A stretch of DNA of 64,000 nucleotides from Paraburkholderia sp. Ac-20340 (GTDB taxonomy: Bacteria; Pseudomonadota; Gammaproteobacteria; Burkholderiales; Burkholderiaceae): positions 248,001 to 312,000 of the forward strand of contig NZ_JAAGPR010000007.1 in assembly GCF_017104965.1 (NCBI RefSeq), read 5' to 3'. The translations under genes and the position numbers were made by a program. Shown here one piece after another: positions 50,160 through 60,340 of this stretch (position 1 is the first letter of the stretch; the number at the start of each line of letters is the position of its first letter). The notes under the pieces were generated by a model. The model was not told the origin of the DNA. It saw only the letters and a program-made list of their open reading frames with translations, and searched no databases.

Positions 50160-51359
50160 TTAGAACCGGTGCACGATGCCGATCGCGCCCGCCACCTGGC
50201 TGCGCGACGAGGACGGCGCACTGTTCTGGCCGTCGCCGATATCGGCGGTCGCGTTGATGATGTTGCCCGCACCGTTCGTGCCGAGCGTCTGGCCGCCCGC
50301 GCGCTGATAAGCCTCGACGAAGTACAGCCCCGTGCGCTTGGACAGGCTGTAGTACTGCGAGAGGTTGAACTGCTGGTACGAAGCCGCGCTGCTGATGCCG
50401 TTGGCCTTGGTTGCGCGCGTGTAGCTATAGCCGGCTGCGAGATCGAGCGTCACGAACGGCTTGTAGTGCAGCACTACGCCGCCGGTGTTCCAGATCTGCG
50501 TGTCGAAGAACTTCGAACCCGAACCCGCCACGTATTGCACGTTCGAATAGGATGCCGAAATATCCCATTGCGAGTTGAATGCGTAGCCGCCGGTCACCGC
50601 AAGGCGCTGTTGCGTCTTCGCGGTTTGGTAGCCATTGGTCACGCCCGAAACGCCCGGCTCGCCGTTGCTGTATGCCGTCGAGCTCGTCCCCCAGGTGCCG
50701 CCGCCGCTCGTCGAGTTGCTCAGACGCTCGAAGCCTACCGCCAGCCCAACCGGACCGTGGATATAGTTGGCCGCCACGCTCCACGACTGGCCTGCGCCCG
50801 TGCTGCCCGCCACGCCGCCTAGCGCGTACATGCCGCTGACCGTGAAGCCGGCGATATTCGGCGAGGTATAGACGAGCGAATTGTTGATCCGGTAAATCGT
50901 ATCCATCGAATCCAGATCGCCCGGGTGCGCGCCGTATGCGCCCGTGAGCCACGTGGTCGGGCTATACGGCGAGAGCAGCGTGTAGTACGGCGCGTACTGG
51001 CGGCCGGCGGTCAGCGTGCCGTAGTCCTTGTTCGCAACGCCAACAAACGCCGCGCGGCTGAACATCAGATTCGAAGTGGATTGCGCGCCGTTCGCCGAGT
51101 TATAGCCCTCTTCAAGCTGGAAGATCGCGCGCGTGCCGCCGCCCAGATCTTCGCCGCCCTTCAAGCCGAAACGCGAACCGGCCCACACGCCCTGCACCAT
51201 CTTGACGGCGGAATGACCGCCCGAATTGCTGCCCAGCGATGCCGAGCTGCTTTGATAACCAATACCGGTATCGACGATACCGTACAGCGTGACGCTGCTC
51301 TGGGCGTGTGCGCCCAACGCCGCGAATCCAAGCGCGGATGCGATAAGGGTCTTCTTCAT
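50160..51359 (-). CDS. Trimeric outer-membrane porin (OmpC-like, Gram-negative porin family)
   Basis: A 399-residue porin with signal peptide MKKTLIASALGFAALGAHA, cleaved before QSSVTLYGIVDTGIGY, the classic Burkholderia porin start. Alternating beta-strand pattern runs through the chain, with SRFGLKGGEDLGGGTRAIFQL in strand 3-4 and the C-terminal GAIGIVHRF ending in Phe, the Bam recognition residue. It probably admits sugar acids or general solutes. The ATG follows AGGAG. It lies downstream of the dehydratase gene across a hairpin and a strong ribosome site that serves only a six-codon ORF. Confidence 0.93.
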   Translation of the reverse strand: MKKTLIASALGFAALGAHAQSSVTLYGIVDTGIGYQSSSASLGSNSGGHSAVKMVQGVWAGSRFGLKGGEDLGGGTRAIFQLEEGYNSANGAQSTSNLMFSRAAFVGVANKDYGTLTAGRQYAPYYTLLSPYSPTTWLTGAYGAHPGDLDSMDTIYRINNSLVYTSPNIAGFTVSGMYALGGVAGSTGAGQSWSVAANYIHGPVGLAVGFERLSNSTSGGGTWGTSSTAYSNGEPGVSGVTNGYQTAKTQQRLAVTGGYAFNSQWDISASYSNVQYVAGSGSKFFDTQIWNTGGVVLHYKPFVTLDLAAGYSYTRATKANGISSAASYQQFNLSQYYSLSKRTGLYFVEAYQRAGGQTLGTNGAGNIINATADIGDGQNSAPSSSRSQVAGAIGIVHRF

Positions 51360-51397
51360 CTGTACTCCTGATGTAATCGTTGTGATGTATTGCTTTT

Positions 51398-51418
51398 TTA
51401 ACTACGTTTGAATCTCAT
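51398..51418 (-). CDS. Possible six-codon leader peptide before the porin
   Basis: A near-perfect Shine-Dalgarno sequence (AAGGAGGAG, 51429-51437) lies 10 bases before an ATG that opens MRFKRS and then stops, 38 bases before the porin ATG. It is the strongest ribosome site in the neighbourhood, yet serves no larger gene. It could be a translated leader or a decayed start. Confidence 0.3.
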   Translation of the reverse strand: MRFKRS

Positions 51419-51440
51419 TGCGAGAGTGCTCCTCCTTGGC

Positions 51441-51475
51441 GGCACGGGGCGCCGCTTTACGCAACGCCCCGTGCC
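51441..51475 (-). other. Hairpin between dehydratase and porin genes
   Basis: GGCACGGGGCG/CGCCCCGTGCC, 11 perfect pairs around 13 bases, without a U-run. It may be an mRNA-processing or partial-termination element. Confidence 0.55.
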
Positions 51476-51497
51476 TTCAGGTGCCAACCCGATCCGC

Positions 51498-53255
51498 TTA
51501 GTGGATCTCGGGTTCGCCGCCCGCTTCGCTGCTACCGCCACAGCCGCCCGCGCCTTCACGTTGCATGAAGTCGAATTCGCAGCCGTTGTTCGCCTGCATC
51601 ACGTGCATCTGATACATCGCGCCATAACCGCGCTTGAAGCGCGGCTCCGGCTCGACCCACGCGGCCTTGCGGCGCGCCATTTCTTCATCGGAGATCAGCA
51701 CGTTCAGGCGGCGCTCCGGCACATTCAACTCGATCAGGTCGCCGTCCTGCACCAGCGCGAGCGGACCGCCGATAAACGATTCGGGCGCCACGTGCAGCAC
51801 GCACGCGCCGTAGCTCGTGCCGCTCATACGCGCATCGGAAATGCGCAGCATGTCGCGCACGCCCTTTTGCAGGATCTTTTGCGGAATCGGCAACTGGCCC
51901 CACTCGGGCATGCCCGGCGCGCCGACCGGACCCGCGTGCTGCAGCACGATCACGCTGTTCTCGTCGCAATCCAGGTCTTCGCTGTCGATGCGCGCGGCCA
52001 TGTCGTTGTAGTCCTTGAAGACCACCGCCTTGCCCGTGTGCACGTGCAGACGCTTTTCGGCCGCGCCCGGCTTGATGACCGCGCCGTCCGGCGCGAGATT
52101 GCCGCGCAGCACGGCCAGCCCCGTGTCCGGCATCAGCGGCTTGGCGCGACGATAGATCACTTCTTCGTTGTAGATCTCGGCATCGGCGATGTTTTCGCCC
52201 AGCGTCTTGCCGTTGACCGTCATCTGCGAACCGTCGATCAGATCGCCCAGTTCCTTGAGCATCGCGCGCAGACCGCCCGAATAATAGAAGTCCTCCATGA
52301 GGTACTTGCCGGTCGGGCGGATATTGGCGAGCACCGGCGTGCGGCGCGCGACATCGTCGTAGTGCGCGAGCGTCAGATCGACACCGGCGCGGCGCGCCAC
52401 GGCGATCATGTGCACGATCGCATTGGTCGAGCCGGAGAGCGCGAGGCAGGTCGTGACCGCGTTATCGACGGCCTTGCGCGTGATGATGTCCGAAGGCTTG
52501 AGGTCTTCCCAGACCATTTCGACGATACGCATGCCGGTTTTCGCCGACATCTGCGCGTGACGCGAATCCGGCGCGGGAATCGAGGCGAAACCCGGCAGCG
52601 TGAAGCCGAGCGCTTCCGCGGCGCTCGTCATCGTCGATGCCGTGCCCATCGTCATGCAGTGGCCCGGCGAGCGGGCGATGCCGCCTTCCACGCCCTTCCA
52701 GTCTTCTTCGGTGATCTTGCCTGCGCGCAGGTCGGCCCAGTACTTCCAGGTATCCGAGCCCGAACCCAGCGTCACGCCGTTCCAGTTGCCGTTGAGCATC
52801 GGACCGGCGGGCAGGAAGATGGTCGGCAGATCCATCGAGATCGCGCCCATCAGCAGCGCGGGCGTGGTCTTGTCGCAGCCGCCCATCAGCACGACGCCAT
52901 CGGCGGGATACGAGCGCAGCGTTTCTTCCGCTTCCATCGCGAGGAAGTTGCGATAGAGCATCGTGGTGGGCTTCTGGAACGGCTCGGAGAGCGTTTGCAC
53001 CGGCAGTTCGACCGGGAAACCACCGGCCTGCCAGATGCCGCGCTTGACCTCTTCCACGCGCTGCTTGAAGTGCGTATGGCAGGGGTTGATCTCGCTCCAC
53101 GTATTGAGGATCGCGATCACCGGCTTGCCCGCGTACTCCTCGCGGCTGTAGCCCATCTGCGCCGTGCGCGAGCGATGGCCGAACGATCGCAGGTCGTTCA
53201 CGCCATACCAGCGGTGGCTGCGCAGTTCTTCGGGGGTCTTTCGCTTGTTGCTCAT
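51498..53255 (-). CDS. L-arabinonate dehydratase (IlvD/EDD family)
   Basis: A 585-residue iron-sulfur dehydratase that converts L-arabonate to L-2-keto-3-deoxyarabonate (EC 4.2.1.25). The cluster cysteines fall at 59 (INPCHTH), 127 (GGCDKTT) and 200 (PGHCMTMG), with Lys129. These positions equal those I recall for the Rhizobium L-arabinonate dehydratase with a [2Fe-2S] cluster. Related enzymes also take D-fuconate and D-galactonate. A Gly/Cys-rich tail follows (GAGGCGGSS). The ATG at 53255 follows AAGGCAAG. It lies downstream of the ABC transporter genes, 64 bases after the last permease gene, in a likely single operon. Confidence 0.9.
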   Translation of the reverse strand: MSNKRKTPEELRSHRWYGVNDLRSFGHRSRTAQMGYSREEYAGKPVIAILNTWSEINPCHTHFKQRVEEVKRGIWQAGGFPVELPVQTLSEPFQKPTTMLYRNFLAMEAEETLRSYPADGVVLMGGCDKTTPALLMGAISMDLPTIFLPAGPMLNGNWNGVTLGSGSDTWKYWADLRAGKITEEDWKGVEGGIARSPGHCMTMGTASTMTSAAEALGFTLPGFASIPAPDSRHAQMSAKTGMRIVEMVWEDLKPSDIITRKAVDNAVTTCLALSGSTNAIVHMIAVARRAGVDLTLAHYDDVARRTPVLANIRPTGKYLMEDFYYSGGLRAMLKELGDLIDGSQMTVNGKTLGENIADAEIYNEEVIYRRAKPLMPDTGLAVLRGNLAPDGAVIKPGAAEKRLHVHTGKAVVFKDYNDMAARIDSEDLDCDENSVIVLQHAGPVGAPGMPEWGQLPIPQKILQKGVRDMLRISDARMSGTSYGACVLHVAPESFIGGPLALVQDGDLIELNVPERRLNVLISDEEMARRKAAWVEPEPRFKRGYGAMYQMHVMQANNGCEFDFMQREGAGGCGGSSEAGGEPEIH

Positions 53256-53319
53256 CTTGCCTTGCTCCAGTGTTTCCGCGGATGTGTCAATAAAACCGCC
53301 GGCGCGGGCCGACATCGCG

Positions 53320-54249
53320 CTAGCGCGATTCCTTCACACGCGACACGAGTTGGGTCGGGCTGACGAATTGCAGCGCGACCAGCACCCATGCAAGCGTGAT
53401 AGCCATGTAGATCATCGCCATGGCGTCGATGGACTGCGGCGCGCGTACGCCCGTCGAGAACACTGCGTAATACAGCGCGACGACGAGGGTTTGCGTGTCG
53501 GGTCCGGCGGTAAAGAAAGTCAGTTCGAACATGCCAATCGTGCGCACCAGCACGAGCAGCCCGGCCGCCAGCATCCCCGGCACGAGGAGCGGCAGCAGTA
53601 CATAACGGAAATAGCGCAGCGTGTTCGCGCCGAAAATACGCGCCGCCGATTCCAGATTCGGATCGATCTGCTCGATGAACGGCGTCATCACGAGAATCAC
53701 GAAAGGCAGCGCGGGCACGAGGTTCGCGAGGATCACGCCGGTCAAGGTTCCCGCGAGACCGGTCTGGTACATCGCCGTGGCCATCGGAATCCCGTAGGTC
53801 ACAGGCGGCACCATCAGCGGCAGCAGGAACACCAGCATGCAGATGCGCTTGCCCGGAAACTGCGCGCGTGCGAGCGCATAGGCGGCCGGCACGCCGAGCG
53901 CGATGGACAGCAGCACGACCGCGCCCACCACTTCGAACGTGACCCACAGCACGCTGCCCAGCTGGAAATCGCGCCATGCCTGTGCGTACCAGTGCAGCGT
54001 AAAACCCTGCGGCAGCGGCGTGCCGAACCAGCGCGTGGCGATGGAATTCACGCCCACCGTGGCGATCAGCAGCACCACGTTGAGCAGGAAGAACACCACG
54101 CCGCCCCAGACGAGCACTTTCCAGAGGATGTCCGGCACGCTGGCGCGCGGCTTCGTTTGCGGCGCACTGGCGCCGCCAGCGGCGCTGCCGCGCTGCTCAT
54201 CCGGCATATTCGCGTGCAGGCCGGCTGCGTTGCGTTGATGTGCGGTCAT
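53320..54249 (-). CDS. ABC transporter permease, PotC-like
   Basis: A 309-residue inner-membrane permease with six helices and the EAA loop [21 protein letters not shown] that contacts the ATPase. The N-terminal 35 residues are cytoplasmic. It pairs with the adjoining permease, overlapping its stop by one base (TGATG). The system is of the spermidine/putrescine/iron class by sequence, but its place between arabonate-pathway genes suggests a sugar-acid substrate. Confidence 0.88.
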   Translation of the reverse strand: MTAHQRNAAGLHANMPDEQRGSAAGGASAPQTKPRASVPDILWKVLVWGGVVFFLLNVVLLIATVGVNSIATRWFGTPLPQGFTLHWYAQAWRDFQLGSVLWVTFEVVGAVVLLSIALGVPAAYALARAQFPGKRICMLVFLLPLMVPPVTYGIPMATAMYQTGLAGTLTGVILANLVPALPFVILVMTPFIEQIDPNLESAARIFGANTLRYFRYVLLPLLVPGMLAAGLLVLVRTIGMFELTFFTAGPDTQTLVVALYYAVFSTGVRAPQSIDAMAMIYMAITLAWVLVALQFVSPTQLVSRVKESR

Positions 54250-55130
54250 CAGCCTTTCCCTCCGCTCACCGGGCCCGAATAGAAGAAGCGTTTCGCGCCG
54301 AGCATCGCCGCCACCACCAACAGTTGCACGAAGCCCATCGCAATCGCGATCGTCGAGGCGAGCGAGTAGTCATAGCTTTCGAACGCCGCTTCCGAAGCCG
54401 CGATCGAAATCACGCGCGTGGGACCGGCCGGCGCGCCAAGCAGCACCGCCGAAGGAAACACCGAATACGCCTGCACGAACGACAGACACGCGGCCATCGT
54501 CAGACCGGGCGCGAGCAGCGGCAGATAGATCAAACGGAACTGCTGCCACGGACCGGCGCCGAGCGTGGCGGCCGCGCGCGCAAGCGTCGGATCGATGCCC
54601 GTCACGTAGGACAGTGTCAGCAAAAACGCAAACGGAAAACCCGAGACGATCAGCGAAATCAGCACGCCCCAGTAGTTGTGCGTGAGACGAATCTCTTCGC
54701 TCGTGTACAGATGAACCGCGTGCAGCGCCTGCGGAAACCAGCCGTTCGGGCCGAAGTAGCTGAGCATGCCATCGGCGATCAGCACAGTGCCGAGCGTCAC
54801 GGGAATCACGAGCAGCGTCGTCACCAGCTTCTGATACGGCGACTTGCGGCGCAGCGCGAACGCCACCGGCAGCGACAGCCCCACGTTGATGATGGTCGCG
54901 GGAATGGCCAGCTTGAGCGTGACGAACACGGTGGGCCACAACGCGAGATCGTGGAAGAACTGCACGTAGTTCGCGAGCATGCCGCCGCCGTTCATCGGCT
55001 TGAACGAGAGCACGAGGCCGTAGGCGAACGGATAGAGAAACAGCGCGATGATGAAGCCGAGCGCAGGCGCGACCAGCCAGCCGCGCGCGTCACGCGGCGC
55101 CTTGGTGAGCGACGTGACGAGCGTACTCAT
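54249..55130 (-). CDS. ABC transporter permease, PotB-like
   Basis: A 293-residue permease with six helices. The EAA motif reads ARAAATLGAGPWQQFRLIYLP. The ATG at 55130 overlaps the ATPase gene stop (ATGA), indicating coupled translation; the longer frame from 55223 lies inside the ATPase gene and was rejected. Confidence 0.88.
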   Translation of the reverse strand: MSTLVTSLTKAPRDARGWLVAPALGFIIALFLYPFAYGLVLSFKPMNGGGMLANYVQFFHDLALWPTVFVTLKLAIPATIINVGLSLPVAFALRRKSPYQKLVTTLLVIPVTLGTVLIADGMLSYFGPNGWFPQALHAVHLYTSEEIRLTHNYWGVLISLIVSGFPFAFLLTLSYVTGIDPTLARAAATLGAGPWQQFRLIYLPLLAPGLTMAACLSFVQAYSVFPSAVLLGAPAGPTRVISIAASEAAFESYDYSLASTIAIAMGFVQLLVVAAMLGAKRFFYSGPVSGGKG

Positions 55131-56206
55131 GCGGCACGCTCCGCATAGGCGAGTACGCGCGACGGCGCGACGCGCAGCGTGGCGCGCTCGCCCGCTTCGA
55201 ATTCGCCTTCCACGCGCGCCCACAGCTTGCCGAACGGCGCATTGGCGAGCAGCAGCGAATCGCGGCCGCCGTATTCGACCATTTCGACTTCGACGTCGAA
55301 GGCGTTCGCATCGCCCGCATTGGCGCGCTCGAAATCTTCGGGGCGCATCGCCACGGAAATCTCGCCGCCGCGCACGTCGCCCATCGGCACGCCCGTGAGC
55401 GTGATACCCGATGCCGACAACGCGACATGTTCGCCACGCTCGCCGCTCACCGCGAACGGCACGACATTGCGATAACCCATGAAGCGCGCCACATGCAGAT
55501 TCGACGGGCGGCTATAGACTTCCTTGGGCGTGGCGACCTGCTGCACGACGCCCTCTTTCATGACGACGATGCGATCGGCCATTGAGAGCGCCTCGTCCTG
55601 ATCGTGCGTCACGTAGATGGTCGCGCGTTCGAGCTGACCGTGAATGCGGCGGATTTCCGCGCGCATTTCAATGCGCAGTTTCGTATCGAGATTCGAAAGC
55701 GGTTCGTCCATCAGCACGAGCGGCGGCTCGATCACGATCGCGCGCGCAATCGCCACGCGTTGCTGCTGGCCGCCCGAGAGCTGGCCCGGCAGCTTGCTTT
55801 CGTGGCCGACCAGTTGCACGAGTTGCAGCGCCTCGCGCGCGCGACGCTTCGTTTCCTCGCGCGAAACGCCCTGCATTTTCAAGCCGAAACCCACGTTCTC
55901 CAACACCGTCATGTGCGGGAACAACGCGTAATTCTGGAACACCATGCCGAAGCCGCGCTTCTCGGGCGGCAGCACGTCGATACGTTGTTCGTCGAGCCAG
56001 ATGCTGCCGCTCGTGAGCGGTTGCAGGCCCGCAATGCAGTTGAGCGCCGTCGACTTGCCGCAACCCGAAGGGCCGAGCAGCGCAATGAATTCGCCACGGC
56101 GAATGTCGAGATCGAGACCGCGCAACGCGGCGAGCTGCACGCCCTCTGCGTTGGCGAAACTCCGACATACCGCGTCCAGACGCAGACGATCGAAAGAATG
56201 CTTCAT
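55127..56206 (-). CDS. ABC transporter ATP-binding protein, PotA-like
   Basis: A 359-residue ATPase. Walker A is GPSGCGKST (near residue 42), the signature [14 protein letters not shown], Walker [14 protein letters not shown] and the switch histidine in [13 protein letters not shown]-terminal TOBE domain (from about residue 250) is present. The ATG at 56206 was chosen over an upstream in-frame start at 56233. Confidence 0.92.
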   Translation of the reverse strand: MKHSFDRLRLDAVCRSFANAEGVQLAALRGLDLDIRRGEFIALLGPSGCGKSTALNCIAGLQPLTSGSIWLDEQRIDVLPPEKRGFGMVFQNYALFPHMTVLENVGFGLKMQGVSREETKRRAREALQLVQLVGHESKLPGQLSGGQQQRVAIARAIVIEPPLVLMDEPLSNLDTKLRIEMRAEIRRIHGQLERATIYVTHDQDEALSMADRIVVMKEGVVQQVATPKEVYSRPSNLHVARFMGYRNVVPFAVSGERGEHVALSASGITLTGVPMGDVRGGEISVAMRPEDFERANAGDANAFDVEVEMVEYGGRDSLLLANAPFGKLWARVEGEFEAGERATLRVAPSRVLAYAERAA

Positions 56207-56240
56207 GACACCTTCCTGACCCACGTGATCCACTTTTCAG

Positions 56241-56273
56241 AGCCAGGTTTCAGGCATTGCCCGAAACCTGGCT
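56241..56273 (-). other. Intercistronic hairpin after the solute-binding protein gene
   Basis: AGCCAGGTTTC/GAAACCTGGCT, 11 perfect pairs around 11 bases, without a U-run. It is placed as in other binding-protein operons, where it stabilises the upstream mRNA. Confidence 0.6.
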
Positions 56274-56291
56274 TCGCGCCCTTTACACCGA

Positions 56292-57458
56292 TTATTGCGA
56301 CTTCTGCGAGCCGACTTCGCGATCCCATTTCTGGAATGCCGCGACCATCGCCTGCGCCGAAAGCGGCTGGACGTGCGGATACTGCGTGAGCCACTTCGCG
56401 TATTCAGGACGGCCATATTTGGCGATCACGTCCTGGCTTTGCTTCGGCGCCATCGCGAGCGTCACGCCGTTCACGGCCGGGCCCGGATAGAAGTAGCCAT
56501 CGTCGTAGGTCATCGCCTGTTGCTGCGGTTCGAGCATGAAGTTCATCAGCTTGAGCAGCACGGCGAGTTTTTCCTTCGACACGCCCTTGGGCACCACCAT
56601 GAAGTGCGCATCGTTCACCCACGTCATGTTGTCGAAGGCCTGCACCTTGAACTCGGCCGGCACGATGCCGAGCGCGCGCGGGTTGATGTCCCAGCCCGTC
56701 ACGGTCACCGTCATGTCGCGCGTGCCCTCGCCCAGTTCCTTCATCACCGCCGAGGTGCCGCCCGGGTAATACGGCACGCACGAATTCAGCTCTTTGAGGA
56801 AGGCCCAGGTCTTGTCCCAGCCGTTGATCGGGTCTTGCGGATTCTTGTCGCCGAGCAGATACGGCAGGCCCATCAGGAAGGTGCGGCCCGGACCCGAATT
56901 GGCCGGACGCGCATAGATCAGCTTGCCCGGATTGGCCTTGCAGTACGCGAGCAGTTCAGCGGGCGTATGCGGCGGCTTCGCGACTTTCGCAGGGTTGTAT
57001 TCGACCAGCGGACCCGCAGGCATATACGACACTTCCAGGCCGTAGCCCTGCGCGAGTTCCTGCATCTTGCGCGGACCCGGCGCGTACTTGTCGAGCACGC
57101 CCGGCAGCGCCGCCGTTTGATCCGGCAGCAGCTTCATCCACAGGTTTTGTTCGATGCCCGCGGCAAGCGCGTCGGTGCCCGTGAGGACGAGATCGATATC
57201 GGCGCGGCCGGCGGCCTGCATCGCCTTGATCTTGCCAGGCAGTTGTGGCGCGGGCGCGTTGGTATAGGTGATATTGGAAACGAGATTCGGGTACTTCGCC
57301 TTGAACGCCTCGAAAGCTTTCTGCGTGAGTTGCAGATTGCCGGCCACGTCGACAATGTTCAGCGAAACAGGATCAGCCTTTGCCGCGTTCATGCCGAACG
57401 CCGCTACGGCCGCCACACAAACGGCCAGCACCCTGGCCTTCAAGCGTCCATCGAACAT
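56292..57458 (-). CDS. ABC transporter periplasmic solute-binding protein
   Basis: A 388-residue family-1-type binding protein. The signal peptide LKARVLAVCVAAVAAFGM is cleaved near AKA-DP. The mature protein begins SLNIVDVAGNLQLTQKAFEAF and has the two-lobe pattern of polyamine, iron and sugar-acid binders. It is the first gene after the operator-like site at 57587-57599, and the ATPase and permease genes follow in order. Probable ligand is a sugar acid; this is inference from context. Confidence 0.88.
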   Translation of the reverse strand: MFDGRLKARVLAVCVAAVAAFGMNAAKADPVSLNIVDVAGNLQLTQKAFEAFKAKYPNLVSNITYTNAPAPQLPGKIKAMQAAGRADIDLVLTGTDALAAGIEQNLWMKLLPDQTAALPGVLDKYAPGPRKMQELAQGYGLEVSYMPAGPLVEYNPAKVAKPPHTPAELLAYCKANPGKLIYARPANSGPGRTFLMGLPYLLGDKNPQDPINGWDKTWAFLKELNSCVPYYPGGTSAVMKELGEGTRDMTVTVTGWDINPRALGIVPAEFKVQAFDNMTWVNDAHFMVVPKGVSKEKLAVLLKLMNFMLEPQQQAMTYDDGYFYPGPAVNGVTLAMAPKQSQDVIAKYGRPEYAKWLTQYPHVQPLSAQAMVAAFQKWDREVGSQKSQ

Positions 57459-57586
57459 CGCATCTCCTCACTCTGTTTATGGAATTTTTTCTTTGCGGCT
57501 GGGCTATTTCTTTGTTCTTGCCTCGCCGTTTTTAGCCGAGGTCGTGTCTGAGCGCCGCGGTCAAAGGATGCCGAACCACACATCAA

Positions 57587-57599
57587 GTTGTCAAGCAAC
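57587..57599. promoter_or_regulatory. Operator-like palindrome, sugar-acid regulon site 2
   Basis: GTTGT-CAA-GCAAC, one mismatch from the perfect palindrome, 129 bases before the solute-binding protein ATG. Confidence 0.55.
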
Positions 57600-57661
57600 G
57601 TATCTGCCGATGTAAGAACTTTTTAAGCCTGATCTGAAAGCTTCATCGGCAGCCTTGCGAG

Positions 57662-57694
57662 GAAGGCGCTTGCAGCGGTTCTGCAAGCGCCTTC
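57662..57694 (-). other. Hairpin after the semialdehyde dehydrogenase gene
   Basis: GAAGGCGCTTGCAG/CTGCAAGCGCCTTC, 14 perfect pairs with a 5-base loop, 18 bases past the stop. There is no U-run, so it is a stability element or weak terminator. Confidence 0.6.
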
Positions 57695-57711
57695 GCGCGA
57701 GGTTTTAGCGC

Positions 57712-59295
57712 TTATTTACGCACCAGCTCGCCGTCGCGCAGACGCCACAGCGCGAGCGGGTTCTCGTCCTGCAATGCCACCGGCAGCAGTTCCGCCGGCA
57801 GATCCTGATAGCAGACCGGACGCAGGAAACGCTCGATCGCCATCGCGCCCACCGAGGTCGTGCGCGCATCGGAGGTGGCCGGGAACGGACCGCCGTGCAC
57901 CATCGCGTACGACACTTCGACGCCGGTCGGGAAACCGTTCGCCAGAATGCGGCCGGCCTTGCGCTCCAGCACCGGCAGCAGACGCGCGGCCATGGCGTAG
58001 TCGTCGCGATCGATCTGCAGCGTGGCCGTGAGCTGGCCTTCGAGATGCTCGGCCACGCGCACGAGTTCGGCTTCGTCGCGGCACGCCACGACGATCGACG
58101 TCGGCCCGAAAATCTCGTCCGACAACGCGTGCTGCGCGAGGAACGATTCCGCGCTGGTCTTGAACAGCAGCGGCAGCGCGGCGCACTGCGCGTCCGTCTG
58201 CGTGCCTTCGGCCAGTTGCTCGACGCCTTGCGCGGTCTTGCGCGCCGCCACCGCTTCGCCATATGCCGAGGCGATGCCCGCCGTCAGCATGGTTTGCGAA
58301 GGCTTGCCCGTGAGCGCCGCGCTCGCGGTCTGCACGAAGCGGTCGAGTTCCGGCGAATCGATCGCCAGCACCAGGCCCGGATTGGTACAGAACTGGCCGA
58401 CGCCCATCGTGAGCGAATCGACGAAACCCTGCGCCAGCGCCTCGCCGCGTGCAGCCAGTGCGGCCGGCAGCACGAACATCGGGTTGATGCTGCTCATTTC
58501 GGCGTAGACGGGGATCGGTTCGGCGCGTTGCGACGCGATCTGCGCCAGCGCCAGACCGCCGCGACGCGAGCCCGTGAAGCCCACCGCCTTGATGGCCGGA
58601 TGCGCGACCAGCGCTTCGCCGGTTTCGTTGCCGCCGCCGAAGATCAGCGAGAACACGCCTTCGGGCAGACCGACATCGGCGACGGCCTGCTGGATGGCGC
58701 GGCCGACGAGTTCCGACGTGCCCGGATGCGCAAGGTGCGCCTTCACGACGACCGGACAACCGGCAGCCAGCGCCGAAGCCGTATCGCCGCCCGCCACCGA
58801 GAACGCCAGCGGGAAGTTGCTCGCGCCGAACACGGCCACGGGGCCGAGGCCGATGCGTTGCGCACGCAGGTCCGAGCGCGGCAGCGGCTTGCGATCCGGC
58901 AGCGCCGAATCGAGCACCGCGCCGCACCAGCGGCCATCGCGCACCAGCGACGCGAACAGGCGCAACTGGCCGACCGTGCGGCCGCGCTCGCCTTCGAGGC
59001 GCGCCTTGGGCAGCGCCGATTCCAGCATCGCGCGCTCGATCAGTTCGTCGCCGATGCCGAGAATGCGTTCGGCGATCGTTTCGAGCAGCTTTGCGCGGGT
59101 TTCATGCGGCGCGGCGCGGAAGGCGTCGAACGCCTGCGCCGCGAGTTCGCAGGCGCGCGTGACTTCGGCCTTGCCGCCGAGCCCGAACGACGGCTCGATG
59201 TCCTTGCCGAGCGCGGGCGCGAAAGCGCGCATCTCGCCCGCCTGGCCGCGCACGGCCTGCGCGCCCAGCAGCATGTTTCCGGTGATAGACGACAT
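57712..59295 (-). CDS. 2-oxoglutarate semialdehyde dehydrogenase (NADP-type)
   Basis: A 527-residue aldehyde dehydrogenase that oxidises alpha-ketoglutaric semialdehyde to 2-oxoglutarate, the last step of the L-arabonate and glucarate/galactarate routes. Motifs: [20 protein letters not shown] (cofactor domain), [13 protein letters not shown] (Glu base) and [13 protein letters not shown] (nucleophile Cys). The short N-terminus and SSINP form match the type III KGSADH group. The ATG at 59295 follows GGAG. It lies 35 bases after the keto-deoxyarabonate dehydratase gene. Confidence 0.9.
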   Translation of the reverse strand: MSSITGNMLLGAQAVRGQAGEMRAFAPALGKDIEPSFGLGGKAEVTRACELAAQAFDAFRAAPHETRAKLLETIAERILGIGDELIERAMLESALPKARLEGERGRTVGQLRLFASLVRDGRWCGAVLDSALPDRKPLPRSDLRAQRIGLGPVAVFGASNFPLAFSVAGGDTASALAAGCPVVVKAHLAHPGTSELVGRAIQQAVADVGLPEGVFSLIFGGGNETGEALVAHPAIKAVGFTGSRRGGLALAQIASQRAEPIPVYAEMSSINPMFVLPAALAARGEALAQGFVDSLTMGVGQFCTNPGLVLAIDSPELDRFVQTASAALTGKPSQTMLTAGIASAYGEAVAARKTAQGVEQLAEGTQTDAQCAALPLLFKTSAESFLAQHALSDEIFGPTSIVVACRDEAELVRVAEHLEGQLTATLQIDRDDYAMAARLLPVLERKAGRILANGFPTGVEVSYAMVHGGPFPATSDARTTSVGAMAIERFLRPVCYQDLPAELLPVALQDENPLALWRLRDGELVRK

Positions 59296-59330
59296 GGTTG
59301 CTCCGTTCAGTTCAATCGGTTGCGAGGCGC

Positions 59331-60266
59331 TCAAGCGTGCGCCGCCGCCAGCGACTGCTCGAACGCCAGCAGTTCCTTCGCGGCCGCGCCGATGGCGGGC
59401 AGCGCTTCGGCCGGCGACTGCGACAGCAGCGGCAGGATCGGGCCCATGTCGGCGATACCGGAGAGCGTGACGGCGTCGTGCAGCACGCGGATCAGCGAGA
59501 TATCGTCGCGCAGCGTTTCGAGCGGCATGAAGGCGTCATAAATGCGTTGCGCTTCGTCGGCGCGGCCTTCCTTCGCGGCCTTGAGCAGCGCCATGACGGC
59601 GTGCGAAGCGATACAGCCCGAACCCGTGGTCCATGCAGCCAGACCGAAGTCGCGCACGTGGACCAGTGCGGGACGCTCGCCCATGCCCGACACCACCTTC
59701 GAAGCCGGCACGCTTTGCAGCAGGCGGCGCAGATACGGATCGTTGGCCGGATCGGCGCGCACGATGGCGTATTTCACGGCGATCAGGGTGCCGCGGTCGA
59801 TCAGGCGCACGAGCGTGTCCACATCGACGTAATCTTCGCTCTTGATATAGAGCGTGAGCGGAATGCCGGCGGCGTCGGCGATGCGCGTGAGACCGGCTTC
59901 GACGCCTGCGGGCGTGGTGAAACCGGCGAGCGGCAGCACCATGGCGGTCTGGTATTTCGTCTGCGCGAGGATGTGCGCCTGGTCGAGCATCTTGCCGTAG
60001 TCCGGGCCGATGGCCGGGATCACGCGCGTTTCCGGTGCGGTCTGCTCGGCGAGCATGTCCAGCAGTTCGCGGAATTCGCTGACGGCGACGTGGTAGAGGT
60101 TTGCGTTGCCGCCGTAGAGCAGCGTGCGGATACCGCCCGCTTCCATGTGACGGATGAGCTTGCCGTTAGCTTCAACGTCGAGCGAGAAATCGGGGCGGCG
60201 TGCCAGGGGGGGCACCGCCATCACGGTCGAAGCGAATTCGCTCTCGACGATCGGGGACACGTTCAT
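59331..60266 (-). CDS. L-2-keto-3-deoxyarabonate dehydratase (DHDPS family)
   Basis: A 311-residue class I aldolase-fold dehydratase giving 2-oxoglutarate semialdehyde from L-2-keto-3-deoxyarabonate (EC 4.2.1.43). The Schiff-base Lys165 stands in [10 protein letters not shown] and the proton-shuttle Tyr140 in [19 protein letters not shown] replaces the GTTGE loop of true dihydrodipicolinate synthase, as in the arabonate-pathway enzymes. The closely related 5-dehydro-4-deoxyglucarate dehydratase (KdgD) is the main alternative, attractive because udh is nearby. First gene of its transcript, behind the operator-like palindrome at 60328-60340. Confidence 0.82.
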   Translation of the reverse strand: MNVSPIVESEFASTVMAVPPLARRPDFSLDVEANGKLIRHMEAGGIRTLLYGGNANLYHVAVSEFRELLDMLAEQTAPETRVIPAIGPDYGKMLDQAHILAQTKYQTAMVLPLAGFTTPAGVEAGLTRIADAAGIPLTLYIKSEDYVDVDTLVRLIDRGTLIAVKYAIVRADPANDPYLRRLLQSVPASKVVSGMGERPALVHVRDFGLAAWTTGSGCIASHAVMALLKAAKEGRADEAQRIYDAFMPLETLRDDISLIRVLHDAVTLSGIADMGPILPLLSQSPAEALPAIGAAAKELLAFEQSLAAAHA

Positions 60267-60327
60267 GAGGCCTCGTGCTGGATGGGAGGGTTGTCGATGA
60301 ACTGAACAGTAGCACCGGCCTCGCTTA

Positions 60328-60340
60328 GTTGTCAAACAAC
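60328..60340. promoter_or_regulatory. Operator-like palindrome, sugar-acid regulon site 3
   Basis: GTTGT-CAA-ACAAC, perfect arms extended by A and T, 62 bases before the dehydratase ATG. Confidence 0.62.
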
